DNA of 64,000 bases from Siphonodentalium dalli (lineage: Eukaryota > Mollusca > Scaphopoda > Gadilida > Siphonodentaliidae), in assembly GCA_032622095.1 (NCBI GenBank), contig CP136069.1, positions 183,323,122-183,387,121 of the forward strand. Direction: 5' to 3'. Both the position numbers and the translations under genes were made by a program. Within the stretch, counting starts at the first letter, position 1; every line of letters begins with the position of its first letter. Below are positions 11,721-23,636 of this stretch, one piece after another. Below the pieces are notes generated by a model. The model did not search any database and had not been told where the DNA came from. It saw only the letters and a program-made list of their open reading frames with translations.

Positions 11721-12820
11721 ATTATTCATCAACCACAACCTGTAAGCGATTACATGGCATGCTTGGGCAATATTTACCATTTTCCAGGTTTTGGCCGCCC
11801 TTTTGGCAGCCATTTTCAGACCAAGTGACAATTTTGGTTCCATTGAGTTGAGATATTCGTAAGTAATGGTATGCCTCACCTACGTTGCATAGTTCTGTAG
11901 ATTTCTTGTTAAAATATGACTAAAATCATAATGGTGATTTTTGGTGAAATTTCATAACAAGTTCAGTAAAATCAAAATTTTGAGGGATCGGAAGGGGCTG
12001 GGACCTCATGAATAACACATCTCATTGCTCCAATGATAAGTTAATATGAACAATACAAAATAGTCACAATTCTGAACCAGTTCCATACAGCAGAAACTGA
12101 TCTAGAAGATATTAGTGAAAACAAGTCAAATTTTCCACTTCTGGCTGCAATTTTGATGGCCATCTGAGCGGAAAGTTCCAATTTTACCCTGAAATGTAGC
12201 ATTATATCTCGCAGTCATACTTACTGCATATGCCTCATTTTAAATCGTATAGTTCATGGTAAGTGCGACATGTTGTTTAATATATTAGGGTCCAACATTT
12301 AACAAATTACATATTCATGAAATGCTCTTTAAATTCTGGAAACCCCTTAAAATAGGGGTTAAAGTGAAATTAGTATCAATTAGTATGTGAATACATATGT
12401 GCAAAGATTCATGCTTTAGTCACAAACTGAACAATTGCCTTGAAAACAACTTCATATCACCAACTAGCTAAATTGTATACATATTTACAATAATTCCAGA
12501 GAAAACATTTCTCAAAAATATTTAGGTTTTATTTATGTACCCAAGCAAAAAGTACCAACGGAGCATTTAGCTTGTTTAGAGACAAAGCTCTTATTCAGAT
12601 TTTGTGTACATGTACCATCTACCAATTTTTCATCTTAAATTTGCTCAAATAAGCATTTAACTTCCAACATTTTTGTATTGATGTCTAATGAAATATAAAT
12701 AGTAAGACAAGCAAATAAGAAATTATATGCATGCTGTCCTGAGTAACAGAACAAAACATTAGCATTGTGTAGAACAGTGAATCTTTATTAAATTTTATAT
12801 TTGAAAGTCATAAATCTAAC

Positions 12821-12863
12821 CTGGATCAGGGTGGTTGTGTGTAATCTCTCTACCATCAAACGT
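12821..12863 (-). CDS. short coding exon, candidate collagen-like gene
   Basis: On the minus strand ATTTCAG precedes 43 nt ending CCAG/GTTAGA. Starting in phase 0 the frame reads T-F-D-G-R-E-I-T-H-N-H-P-D-P plus one G. The exon at 14097-14228 ends in phase 0 and the exon at 4962 begins with 2 nt, so this fits between them without a stop. The GTTAGA donor is acceptable but not strong. The residues resemble the acidic D-G segments of the two downstream exons only loosely. Confidence 0.4.
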
Positions 12864-13079
12864 CTGAAATATGAGACAAAGCTGTTGATTATATCTAGCT
12901 GAGTCTGTGGAGAGTAAATTGTCCTATGATTTACTCATTTTAAAACTTCAAAATTGTTAGATAAACTATGTCTGGGAAATCAACTTTGGTAGACTGTTAT
13001 ATTAAACATCTGTAGAATCTGGTTCTACAGCCCAAAAAATTTCAGAAATTTGAGATATATTAAAATTGATTTGGTTGAT

Positions 13080-13560
13080 AACGCTATTTAATGAAAGTGT
13101 CGATGACACTGAAGCTCAACTTGGATATGAGCTATTGTCAAATGTTCCAGTTAATGGAGCGATAGGGAATGAAGAAAGTTGGTACAGTAAAACCTCTTCA
13201 AACCTGACCCTTTATAAACCGAATCCCTCTCCATACCGAACAAACTGTCCGAGGTATAACTGGCGGCATTACCGATAGATGCAAGAAAATGACCAATGAA
13301 ATTACCTGTGGAATTACCAATGGAGGGTTGTCCTTTTCCAGGAGAAATTACTGATAGAAGGCTATAAATTACAGATAAAATGTGAAAAATTACTGACAAC
13401 GGGATGGAAAATTACTAATGGATCAGGTAGCAAATTACCGGTAATATTACAAATGACAATTGGAAAATAACTGATTCATGGTCAGTTATAAATTTAGCAT
13501 TGAAATTACTGATGCTCAGGTAGCAAATTACCGGTATATGTTACACTATTATTTTTTATG
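13080..13560 (+). repeat. diverged element start plus ATTACTGAT-rich tract
   Basis: GTCGATGACACTGAAGCTCA at about 13098 resembles the 5' end of the AAGATGGC family. It is followed by irregular repetition of AAATTACTGAT-like words. A longer repeat, AGGTAGCAAATTACCGGTA, occurs near 13424 and again near 13520. Confidence 0.45.
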
Positions 13561-13624
13561 TTTTATGGGATTTTGTGCTGGATTTTGTAAACATTTTATT
13601 GACATTCCTCAATAAAAACAATAA

Positions 13625-14092
13625 AAGTGTCCATGACACTGTAGCTGAACTTTGTGAAGAAGTAAATTTTTTGTGGTGAGCAATGAATGGAATGTTGTCT
13701 TCAATTTTGAAATCCAATATGGCTGAAGCAATAATTTTTTGGCGAATGACCCCAAAATGACTCGTTCCCATCCACATGTCAATGTCAACAGCCATGACAA
13801 ATTTTAGTAATGATCTGACCAAAGGTACGACTTGTAGCCCGTGCCAAAGGATTTAGTGATGCAAAGAGTAAAATGATGGCTGCCAGAGGCCATGTTTTAT
13901 GGCCGAATGACCCCAAAATGACTCGTTCCCATCTACATGTCAATATTAATATCCATGACAAATTCCATGATGATCAGACAAACAGTACGACCTGTAGCCA
14001 GTGCTAATGGATTGAATTTTGAAATCCAAGATGGACGCTGGTGACCATGTTTTTTGGCCGAATGACCCCAAAATGACTTGTTTAATTCCCAC
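13625..14092 (+). mobile_element. AAGATGGC-family tandem-core element, partial
   Basis: A recognisable 5' end (GTCCATGACACTGTAGCTGAAC) leads into about three core monomers (ATGACCCCAAAATGACTCG, ACATGTCAATGTCAACAGCC). It stops next to the exon border at 14097 with no 3' hairpin, so it is truncated. Confidence 0.7.
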
Positions 14093-14096
14093 CTAC

Positions 14097-14228
14097 CTGG
14101 GGTCTTTGTTTTACAGCAGCTTCTTCTTGACATCCTTGTTCTCTTGAGTGGCCATCAGGTCCTCTGGATTCAACTAGTCCACCAGGTCCGGGTGATTCTC
14201 CTGAGTCTCCTGCACTGCCTGGTGCATG
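14097..14228 (-). CDS. collagen-like exon (Gly-X-Y, imperfect)
   Basis: A minus-strand acceptor (TTTACCCAG) precedes 132 nt, exactly 44 codons, ending CCCCAG/GTAGGT. The first residues, A-P-G-S-A-G-D-S-G-E-S-P-G-P-G-G, are collagen-like. Further on, expected glycines are Glu or Arg, each one base from a Gly codon (GAA or AGA for GGA). The acceptor-side intron is shared with the exon at 23774, so the two exons arose by duplication. This is either an imperfect triple-helix segment of a live gene or a decaying copy. Collagen family membership is likely; identity of the gene is unknown. Confidence 0.55.
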
Positions 14229-14789
14229 CTGGGTAAATACAATATGGTGGATATAAGCATGTTGCATGTAGGCACTTTTAAAATGAATTTGGAATTTATG
14301 AACTTCTCGGCTCCAGAATGAGTATATGGGGCATATACATATGGTAATTGGTTTTATATCGCACAAGAGAACTCAATTCCTCAATCAAAATAACAACTCA
14401 GTGACAACATATATATATGCTCAGCTATCAGACATAGCTAATTTTCAGCAAAAGACATATCTGTCCACCTCTTCAATGTCCAAAACAATGATAAATAATA
14501 AATGGGTGGTGTTGAATTTGCTACCCATGATGGAGAAAATAAATTTCAATGAAAAATATCATTTTATGGAGGTATACCTTGGCCTCACACCCATTGACAC
14601 AAGGAACATTTATTCAGTGGTTTCCCAACCATTGAATATATAGTGTTGTATACCACAAGTGGAATACATGTCGGAACTACTTGAGTTGACATTGTTGCCA
14701 AGAGTGTCTTGAGATACATAACATCAATGAATTTTTTTTTTTAAATTAACAACAAATGTAAGAATAAAAGCTTGGAAAAAGCTAAGTAA

Positions 14790-15115
14790 GACAAAAAGGG
14801 GAATAACTCCAACAAAGTCAGACAAACGTAATAATCGCAAATGCACAGGTTCCCACAGTACTAAATATCTGTGGTAAGTTTAATAAAAATGACCAAAAAT
14901 GTTGAAATGAAAGCTCGGACAAAGGTATACCCCTGTAGTGAAAATTTCTAAGTTGAAAAAGGAGGGATAACTCCACAAGAAAAAGTCAAACAGACATCAT
15001 AAACGCAGGTGCACAGGTTCCCATGGTACTAAATATCTGTGCCAAGTTTAAATTTTTTTCTCCAAAAATGTAGGAATAAAAGCTCGGACAAAATTGCATC
15101 CACAGATGGACGGAT
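14790..15115 (+). repeat. two tandem units, ATAACTCC/GCACAGGTTCCCA family
   Basis: Two units about 180 bp apart share ATAACTCCA, GCACAGGTTCCCA, TACTAAATATCTGTG and AAGCTCGGACAAA, followed by GATGGACGGATGG. A related diverged unit lies near 3310-3420. Between 14280 and 14790 nothing recognisable was found; a 105-codon frame at 14326-14643 has no known domain. Confidence 0.65.
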
Positions 15116-15253
15116 GGCTAAGCTGATACCAGTATAGCCCCACAACTCGTAGGAATCTAGATTCTTTTATCAAATTTGTTGTGAATGGCGCATAGTCCGC
15201 TTTCGTGAAATATATCTTGCGCCGCCTCAACTCATTCGATAAAAGAACTTCTA

Positions 15254-15400
15254 AATTAACCCTTTCATTATGGGAGTTTCGCTGGTGCATTCTCTTATAT
15301 CCCTTATGGGAGATTCGCCTATGTAAGAGAATGCACTGTCTTACAATGTCACGGTAAATACTGATAGGCCAATGTATTCTCTTATATATGCAAAGCGCCA
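15254..15400. mobile_element. TTAACCC MITE, partial copy
   Basis: TTAACCCTTTCATTATGGGA followed by GCATTCTCTTATAT and AAGAGAATGCACTG matches the complete TTAA-flanked MITE at 29150-29376. The right end was not found. Confidence 0.45.
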
Positions 15401-15459
15401 TATATTGTCCTGCATTCCGTCGCATTTCGCAGTTTGTCATGTACCGTAATTACGCTCGA

Positions 15460-15745
15460 CCTCGCAGTGATCTCAGAGTATGTCCGGAAAAATATGCCAA
15501 AAAATGGACGAATTATCCTGATATTTCTCACTTCTTATTCCTTTCATGGCCAAATTATGAAATAATTTATCACACACAGTATAAAACGGTCGTGCGCATT
15601 GAACTGTCAGGAAAACGAAAAAAACTGCCCACAATTCTCATGGAAATGCCATAAATTAGCTTTGAAAGCTCCATCAGAATCTTTCTAAAAATCAGATATT
15701 CCAATTGATCACAAAAGCGGCAACAGCAAGCTAAAAATAAAAGGC
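15460..15745 (+). repeat. paralogous repeat carrying an empty insertion site
   Basis: This segment (TTTCATGGCCAA, TATGAAATAATTTAT, GAACTGTCAGGAAA, TTTCTAAAAATCAGATATTC) is a diverged direct copy of 17380-17604. In this copy CAGATATTCC runs straight on into TTGATCACAAAAGCGGCAAC. In the other copy the same point is interrupted by 2.4 kb. It thus records the pre-insertion state. Confidence 0.75.
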
Positions 15746-15839
15746 TGCTCGGCCACAGTGTCGGGCCCCGAACCGGTACGTGGCTTCATTTGGAGCGGAG
15801 GCTTTGTAGAAGTATACTATATGGATAAGACACTTGTGC

Positions 15840-17195
15840 TGTCATGCATACAAATAACCAAATCTTAAAAAAACTCTTAAAGTCAAAATATAACCTCAAA
15901 TTGGCACAAAATGAAGAAAATTACAAGAAAAATTGAATTTTCTAAGTCGAAAAGCCCATAACTCTGAGCAAAATCATCGGTTCAAACTCAAATTCGTCGA
16001 ACTTGATCTGTCTTTTGTGCTAGTAAACATACATATACCAAATTTAATTTCATTCAGTACACATTTACTAAAGTTTTCATCCGGAAACCTCAAATTGGCA
16101 AAAATTCTAAGTAAAAAAGGGACATAACTCTGGTGAAAATTGGCGGGCAGAACCCGAATTCGAACTTGACCTGTGTTTTGCTGGGAGAAAGAGACATACC
16201 ATATTTGATTTAAATCTGATTAACTCTACTAAAGTTATCATCCGGACACCAACTTTTGGGGTTTTATATGTCCGGTCGGTGGACAAAAAAGGGCCATAAC
16301 TCTCGCAAAAATTATCGGATTAAACCGAAATGCGAACTTGAGCTGTATTTTGATATCAGTAATCCACAAAAACAATCCAAACAATCCAAAATCAAGTTAT
16401 CATCTGGAAACCAAAAAAAAAGAAGAAAATTGAATTTTCTATGTCGAAAAAGGGGCATAACCAGGGGCGCCGGAAGCATCCAAGGGCAGGGGGGCAGAGC
16501 CTACAAAAAGGGCACTTTTCCGCAAAAAAGGGCATTTTCTCCGCAAACTCGGGAAAATAACCATAAATTCATTGTGGCAAAAATCCCTATTTTAATGGTA
16601 TTTGGCGGTTTTTATGGCCGTTTTGTGATAAAATTGACAAAAAATTAATATTCCTTGTGAAATTGGTGGTATTTGGACCAAAAAAGTAACATTTTGCTAT
16701 AAAAACACGAGATTAAACACACAAAAAGCATTTTCTCCAGAAAAAGGGCAAGTCCTGCCCCCGGTCGCCCCCCTTGATCAAGGGCAGGGGGGTCAGCTGC
16801 CCCTCTGCCCCCCCCCCCCCCTCTTCCGGCGCCCCTGGGCATAACTCTGCCAAAAATGGTCGGGCAGAACCCAAGTTCGAACTTGACCTGTGTTTTGCTG
16901 GGAGAAAGTAATATACCAAATTTGGTTTGAATCCGATTAACTCTACTAAAGTTATCATCTGGAAACCAACTTTCAGGGGTTTTCCAAGTCAAAAAAGGGC
17001 CATAATTCTCGCAAAAATGGGCGGAACAAACCCATATTCGAACTTGACCTTTATTTTGGCCTGATAAACTCACCTATGAAATTTTGATCTAATAACCGAA
17101 ACTAAAGTTATCATCCGGAAACCATTTCCGGACGCACGGACGGACACCGGCTATTTTAATAGTCCCCCGAAATAAAAAATTTCGGGGGACAATGA
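15840..17195 (+). repeat. ATAACTC/TTATCATCCGG interspersed tandem repeat (copy 2)
   Basis: Units match those at 2290-3300 and are interrupted by a hAT MITE at 16462-16837. The block ends with ACGGACGGACACC and a perfect hairpin, GTCCCCCGAAAT...ATTTCGGGGGAC, at about 17162-17190. From 17195 to 17380 nothing is recognised. Confidence 0.8.
16462..16837 (+). mobile_element. hAT-type MITE, 376 bp (copy 1)
   Basis: It starts CAGGGGCGCCGGAAG and ends CTTCCGGCGCCCCTG. A perfect 8 bp target duplication, GGCATAAC, lies at 16454-16461 and 16838-16845. The target is the word GGGGCATAACTCTGCC of the ATAACTC repeat. It has no coding capacity. An inverted second copy lies at 63046-63389. The 8 bp duplication and CAGGGG terminus support the hAT superfamily. 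Confidence 0.9.
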
Positions 17196-17379
17196 GCCCT
17201 CTGCGTGCTATATTCAACAAGATTGTGGCTGTCCCATGAAATTACAAATTCCTTTCTGTAGTTTGTTATCCTGTCCCGCTTACTGTCCAATTCCACACTA
17301 ATTTTGTATCTCAGAAATTGCAACTTCCTGTTTTGCTTTCATTTTGGAATTTCCCACAATCTCGCGAGATCTCGGTCTC

Positions 17380-17604
17380 GGACTGTGCGAAATAAAATGC
17401 GAAAAATTTATTGAATTATGCTGAGTTCTCACTTATCACGCGTTTCATGGCCAAGTTATGGAATAATTTATTGCGCACACAGCATAAATCAGTCGCGTGC
17501 ATCGAACAGTCAGGAAATGAAAAAAAACGGGTCCGAAATTCACCTGGAATCGTCTTAAGTTACCTATGAAAGCCCCATCAAAATCTTTCTAAAAATCAGA
17601 TATT
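17380..17604 (+). repeat. host repeat, 5' part (continues at 19998 and 21924)
   Basis: Similar to 15460-15700 through TTCATGGCCAAGTTATGGAAT and CTTTCTAAAAATCAGATATT. It is interrupted at 17604 by the 2.4 kb element and resumes at 19998-20058. It is interrupted again and resumes at 21924. The reconstructed element would consist of this leader plus a tandem core and a GACA-rich tail. Confidence 0.65.
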
Positions 17605-19997
17605 AGTCCAGGCACTTTTGGTTTCACTAGGTGTAAAAATCGGGGAAAGCTGAATAAGCACATGTTTATGAACAACATGGCAAAAGTCCCCTAAAATCCG
17701 AATTGAGCTTTTTGAGATATCTTGATTTTTCAGAGTGGTTCCAATTCTGAAGAATTTCCATCAGGCCATATACGAATGGAGTCATGTGTAGATCAATTAG
17801 TTCCAAATTCTTAATACATTGAAATATATACAAACAATGCTTAGTCGTGAATCATATAAGTAGAATATATGTCCCAAAATGGCTAAAATAGAATGGAAAT
17901 TACATTTTGTGCAAAATCAAATAGCTCAAAATATGTGAGGAACAATGATTGCAGAGTATAAGAGAAACATTTTATCGGGGATTTACGAATTCTCTCTAAT
18001 ATATCTCGCGAGAGATATAGCGAAAAGCAAGGTCTCATACAATGGTTAGATCTGGACTTTTTGGGTGCAAAAAAAACGGAAGAATAAGGCCATTTTTTCT
18101 GCACTATTTATCTTGAATCATGTGATATACATGTATGTGTATACTAAACTGTAAAATGAAATTTAATAGCGACGAATTGATTCTGTGACCTCTCCTAGAA
18201 GCCGTAGTGTCACGAATGTGACCGATCATCATTTCTTTTGATATATACACCATCAAACCTTTCAAAATGCACTGCTATAGAGCAGTATGAGATATTTTCA
18301 TAGAGTAATGGGTAAAATGTGTCAATTATATTCTCCGTGTCTTAAAATATTAGTCATAGTTGGCTAAGATCAAATAATAAAACATGAATATTTTGCTTTG
18401 ATCACAAGAATGCATTGTGGTATACTATGAACGCTATACTCTGTGCCAGAGACTGTCTTTATACCTGGAAATAATATTTGGGTATATTCACCAAGGTCAC
18501 ATATATGCAAAGGTACTATGTTTTCTGCAACCGCATTACCATGTGTATCCCTTCTCCCTAATGTTACACATATCTGCTGGACTCACAACTATAAATAGCA
18601 ACATTGAGTCAATGGTCAACACTGAAATAACAGCTTTAAACGCTGATCACCTGGTATTTTGCACAAGTTCATAGCTGGTTTTGGTAAGATATTTTCAAAC
18701 AACAAAATACGGAAAACTAATATTGTACATTGTGTAATAGCTTATTCCAGTAGCAAGTTGCCGACTGAAGTCATTTATCCAAATTGTCTACAAAGACACC
18801 GGTTTGGAATCAGCACGAAAATTATTCTTAATTAAAATGCACGATGTACGGTCAATTTGATCTGGTGAGATGGAGTGCTAATCTTTTGAAAAGATGGCGG
18901 TTTCTTTGCAATATAATAAGCATTGCAACATACGTGTATGGTTTATTATCACAGACAGAGCTGAAAAATCCGGAAATGTAACTACTTTTTATACAGCAAA
19001 GATATGCATTTTAGTTTCTGCGTTACATTCAATAATTTATCATCATGCCGAATGAAACTACCATACACAGTGTGGCGAAACATTACATTGTGTTACATGC
19101 CCGAAATTATTATTTTCGGGCTTGACTGTAAACAGAAAACCCAAACTTTTAAAGACTTAAATTATTGGGTTTGACTTGCATTGCAATGACCGATAAATTC
19201 TCCAGATGAATCTGTTTTAATGACCTGTGTACCGTTGAAGATATTTAACAACATACTTGAATATTACTAATATGTATTTTATGTACTAGGTGGTTATACA
19301 ATATGTTGCTTTCGTTGTGGCTTGGCTTGGTGGTTGCGGCCATTTTGACAGCCATTTCATGACCGCGATTGTATTATTCTGATCGTGTCACTACATTCGC
19401 TCTCATACTTATATTTCACATACACTGGCATAACTGCATATCACTGGATTAGACAAAATAGGAAAGCAAAATATGACCAGATCATTGACAACCAGCTTTT
19501 GGGGTAGGGTTATGTTTTTAGAACTTTTGACAACTTATTATATGTGTCGTCACTAATTCTGCCTATTATACCGACGGAGTGGTGTCTGCGCAGTTTATAA
19601 AATAGATACCTTGCGTCCATGTTTTGAGAAGCCCAATAAATCGGATATCGAATAAAACTGTTTGCCTTCAAAATCGTCATTGTTTTGGCTCAGTGTTTTA
19701 TTTCATATCCATTTCTGCGAAATTAAGTTTCCCATTGAATTGGTGCCTTTGGTTCGAGAATTGTGTATCGAACAATATTGAGTGCATTTTGTATGCGTTT
19801 CGGCTGAAAAATTGTTACAGCATCCAATTATTTCCATGATTGTAAAAATTATTTTTTGTTTTAATTATATGAAAAAAATTATGTAAGCTCAACTTGGATT
19901 TTAGGGGACTTTTCGTGACGCCTAAATAAAAAAAATAATCAGCTTTCCCCGATTTATTTCCTTACTTTTCCACTTTCATGTCTAATGTGCCTGGACT
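17605..19997. mobile_element. 2.4 kb DNA transposon with long imperfect inverted ends
   Basis: The ends are AGTCCAGGCAC and GTGCCTGGACT. Inverted similarity extends over about 120 bp, including ATCGGGGAAAGCTGA and AAAAGTCCCCTAAAATCC. ATATT is duplicated at 17600-17604 and 19998-20002; an alternative reading is TAT with the ends starting TAGTCC. The locus at 15690-15710 is a paralogous empty site with a single ATATT. No transposase frame is visible in the interior, where the longest frames are about 85 codons and unrecognised, so it is non-autonomous or decayed. Superfamily unresolved. Confidence 0.8.
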
Positions 19998-20058
19998 ATA
20001 TTCCGACTGATGACAAAAGCTGCAACACGTGAAATTGGACCCGCCCATATTGTTCCCG

Positions 20059-21923
20059 GTGTAACACAATATCTGCCCCCCCCTGGGTATCTTCCCCCCC
20101 ACCCTGGGTATCTTCCCCCCCACTCGTACATTTTTTTCCCCTCACTTATTTTATATTATTATGGTAAGAAATGCCGAGAAAACTATTAAAAAAAAATATT
20201 TGTGGTTATTTTGAAGTTTAACTTAACCCAATAATAGCATAAATACATGTATGTCAAAATATTACCTTATGATTCTATCGTTTAATTTGCGTTATATAGT
20301 CATGAAATGGCGAGAAATTAACTTTATATGAGCAAAATTTTATAGAGTAAAAATTTTGGGGGGGGGGGGGGGAGATACCCAGGTCTGAGTATCTTCCCCC
20401 CCCACCCACACCCAGGCCTGAGTATCTTCCCCCCCACCCAGCACCTACATACGACAAAAATTAAACATATGATTATATTGCTTAATTTGCTTTATATATA
20501 TTCATGAAATGGCGAGAAATTAACTTTATGTGAGAACAATTTTATTGAGTAAGAATTTGGGGTGTGGGGGGATACCCATGCCTGAGTATCTTCCCCCCCC
20601 CCCCCCCCCCCTCACCCAGCAGCTACATATGACAAAAATTAAACATATGATTTTATTGCTTAATTTGCATTATATAGTCATGAAATGGTGAGAAATTAAC
20701 TTTATATGAGCAAAATTTGATAGAGTAAGAATTTGGGGTGGGGGGGAAGATACCCAGGTCCTGAGTATCTTCCCCCCCCCCCCCACCTAGCACCTACATA
20801 TGACAAAAATTAAACGTATGATTTTATTGCTTAATTTGCTTTATAGTCATGAATGGCGAGAAATTAACTTTATATGAGCAAAATTTGATAGAGTAAGAAT
20901 TTGGGGTGGGGGGGGGGGAAGATACCCAGGCCTGAGTATCTTCCCCCCCCCCCCCCCCCACCCAGCACCTACATATGACAAAAATTAAATGTATGATTTT
21001 ATTGCTTAATTTGCTTTATATAGTCATGAAATGGCGAGAAATTAACTTTATATGAGCAAAATTTGATAGAGTAAGAATTTGGGGTGGGGGGGGGGGGGGG
21101 AAGATACCCAGGCCTGAGTATCTTCCCCCCCCCCCCCCCCACCCAGCACCTACATATGACAAAAATTAAACATATGATTATATTGCTTAATTTGCTTCAA
21201 AAATAGTCATGAAATGGCGAGAAATTAACTTTATGTGAGAACAATTTTATTGAGTAAGAATTTGGGGTGTGGGGGGGATACCCATGCCTGAGTATCTTCC
21301 CCCCCCCACCCAGCAACAACATATGACAAAAATTAAACGTATGATTTTATTGCTTTAAATAGTCATATGGTCAGAAATTAACTTTTTATGACAAAAAGTT
21401 GATAGAGTAGGAATTTGGTGTGGGGAGAGGCCTGAGTATCCCCCCCCCCCCCCCCCCTCACCCAGCAGCAGAATTTAAAAAAATATATATATAAGTTTAT
21501 CTCGCCATTTCATAACTATATAAAGCAAATTAAGCAATAAAATCATTCTTTTAATTTTTGTCATATGTAGGTGCTGGGTGGGGGGGGGGGGGGAAGATAC
21601 TCAGGCCTGGGTATCTCCCCCCCCCCCCCACCCCAAATTCATACTCTATCAAATTTTGCTCATATAAAGTTAATTTCTCGCCATTTCATGACTATATAAA
21701 GCAAAATAAACGATAAAATCGTAAGGTAATATTTTGACATATTTATGCTATTGTGTGAGGGGTTAAGTTAAACTTCAAAATATTTTTTATTTTTTTTAAT
21801 AGTTTTCTCGGCATTTCTTACCATAATAATATAAAATAAGTGAGGAAAAAAATATATATGAGTGGGGGGGAAGATACCCAGGGCAGGGGGGAAGATACCC
21901 AGGGGGGAGATAAACTGTTACAC
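20059..21923. mobile_element. foldback element with G-run/C-run satellite core
   Basis: The ends are GTGTAACA and TGTTACAC, with inverted similarity continuing for over 400 bp (20059-20460 against 21480-21923). The middle is about seven tandem units of 170-182 bp with ATTTTATTGCTTAATTTGC, GAAATGGCGAGAAATTAAC and GATAGAGTAAGAATTTGG. A hairpin of the form G(n)AAGATACCCAGGCCTGAGTATCTTC(n) joins the units. It is inserted in the host repeat at CCCG/CGGG, apparently with a 2 bp CG duplication. No protein is encoded. Confidence 0.75.
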
Positions 21924-22275
21924 CGGGATCAGAGTAGGCCAACATACTAAATTTGCGTCGGATCGGTCAAGATCGAGAAACATACCTGAGCGAGGTCAAG
22001 GACACAGTCGCATGTTAAATTGGACCTGGCCATATTGTTGCCAGGATCAAAGTAAGCCTACATACCAAATTCGATTCAGATCAGTCGAGGTCCAGAAACA
22101 TGCCCATATGATACGTCAAGGTCAAGGACACGGTCGCGCGTGAAATTGGACCCGATCATATTGTTTCCGAGATCAAAGTAGGTCTACCTATCAAATTCGA
22201 GTCGGATCAGTCGAGCAGTTTACAAGTCTATAACACACACGCATACATACACACAGACAGACAGAAGTTCCAAAA
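21924..22275 (+). repeat. host repeat, tandem core and 3' tail
   Basis: Units of about 120 bp share GTGAAATTGGACC, CATATTGTT, GATCAAAGTAGGCC, ACATACCAAATTCGA and GGATCAGTCGAG. The tail is ACACACGCATACATACACAC followed by GACA repeats. The piece at 20020-20058 is the start of the first unit. The frame at 21862-22143 is a repeat artefact. Confidence 0.65.
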
Positions 22276-22344
22276 TATATAACAGATAAGAATGGCATCC
22301 ATTTTATAAGTGAAAAACATCACAATTAAGCGTCTGGAGGTCAA

Positions 22345-23297
22345 GTGTTAGTGATGCGGACCGGACTGAAAAAAAAAAAGTCTGGTAACAGCTGTACTGG
22401 ACCGGACCACACCTTCCGGACCGTTCAAATTGCGAGATGGAATGGTCCAGTCAAGACCATATAGTTTTGTGGAACTATTATATTAGTTTACAAATGTATG
22501 TGACTTCAATATGTACACTGCATGTTAAGAAATAAAACATTTGGTACTATTTTTAAGCAGGACATGACCATGCTATAATATCTTTTTAACAGTACAGTAT
22601 TACTGAAAATAAGTGTAAGTTTTACTGCATTATCTCCACTGACAATCGTGGAAATAACTCAAATGTTGGTGCTGAACCAATACTGTTGTCTGCTGTCATG
22701 ACATGAGATTCCGCAGGTTTCAGATGCTCCCAAATGCAAATTATGAAAAATTTCCCAAGTTACCTTTATTGACACTAAGAGTCTAAGACTATTCACTGTT
22801 ATTTTTGTTCTTGTTTTTGTAATGATACAATTATAAATATCACAGTTAATAGCCCAGGATGCATGGTGTCATTTTCCCAGCCTGGAAATTATATATTCAA
22901 CCTCGGTGCTCGGTTGAAAATAAATTCCAGGCCGGGAACATGACACCATGTACCCTGGCAGAAAACAGAATATATATATAACCTATACTGTTCAAATAAC
23001 AATCTTAACCTCAAGAAATTTGTCTCAAAAATCAATGTGCATCTTTAATGGCCTAATATACACAACAACAACAACAATGGTAAATCATCTCTATAAGTTT
23101 ATTTTTAAAGTATGTACTGGGTTATTGCAGTGCCACCTTGTTAACATATGACAGGCAATGCTGAAAACCTTGTTTTCCCTGTATACGATGAACACTTTGC
23201 TAAAAGGGTACTTCAGTCACATGTAAGTCGACCGGAACACTTTGGACCGGTCCAGGCAAAGAATCCGGACCGGAATGGCTTGGACCGGACCAGACTG
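22345..23297. repeat. region with GGACCGG clusters and a central hairpin
   Basis: Words GGACCGGAC, TCCGGACCG and GGTCCAGTC cluster at 22350-22460 and at 23228-23297. They bracket an AT-rich middle. The clusters are consistent with subterminal repeats of a DNA transposon, but I could not define termini or a target duplication. Confidence 0.4.
22854..22959. repeat. hairpin, about 48 bp arms
   Basis: CCAGGATGCATGGTGTCAT and its continuation pair with ATGACACCATGTACCCTGG across a 9 nt loop with a few mismatches. It is centred in the GGACCGG region. Confidence 0.75.
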
Positions 23298-23620
23298 GAC
23301 CCCAAAACAGATGCGATGAAACATGCTGAAGTTAAACTGGATATTGAAAATGACAGAGCAGTTATTCTTGGGAAGGAAGTGGTTTTGGACATAACATCCT
23401 CAGGTCACTATCAATCTATAGGTAGGTGTGGATATAGATGAAATATTGAGATTGAAATTGTCTGAAATGAATGAGAAAAAACATAGTATTCTGCGCATAC
23501 TACGACAATTGCACGCACTACCACAAAGCTTTCTCTATTGAAGGATGCTAGCCTGTTGAAAGATAATTACCCAAAACTTCTTGAAGCTATTCTTGACAGA
23601 TGCGAATGCTCTCTTAAACT
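23296..23620 (+). pseudogene. LTR-retrotransposon pol fragment (protease-side and zinc-binding region)
   Basis: The plus-strand translation gives A-E-V-K-L-D-I-E-N-D-R-A-V-I-L-G-K followed by T-S-S-G-H-Y. This is a pattern found between protease and integrase in a group of invertebrate gypsy-like elements. After frame changes it continues with LLKDASLLKDNYPKLLEAI and D-R-C-E-C, resembling the integrase N-terminal zinc finger. It has frameshifts and stops and is inactive. The integrase core of what is probably the same element resumes at about 27950, over 4 kb away, so the copy is split or partly deleted. Confidence 0.65.
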
Positions 23621-23636
23621 TCCCAATAAAATTGTT

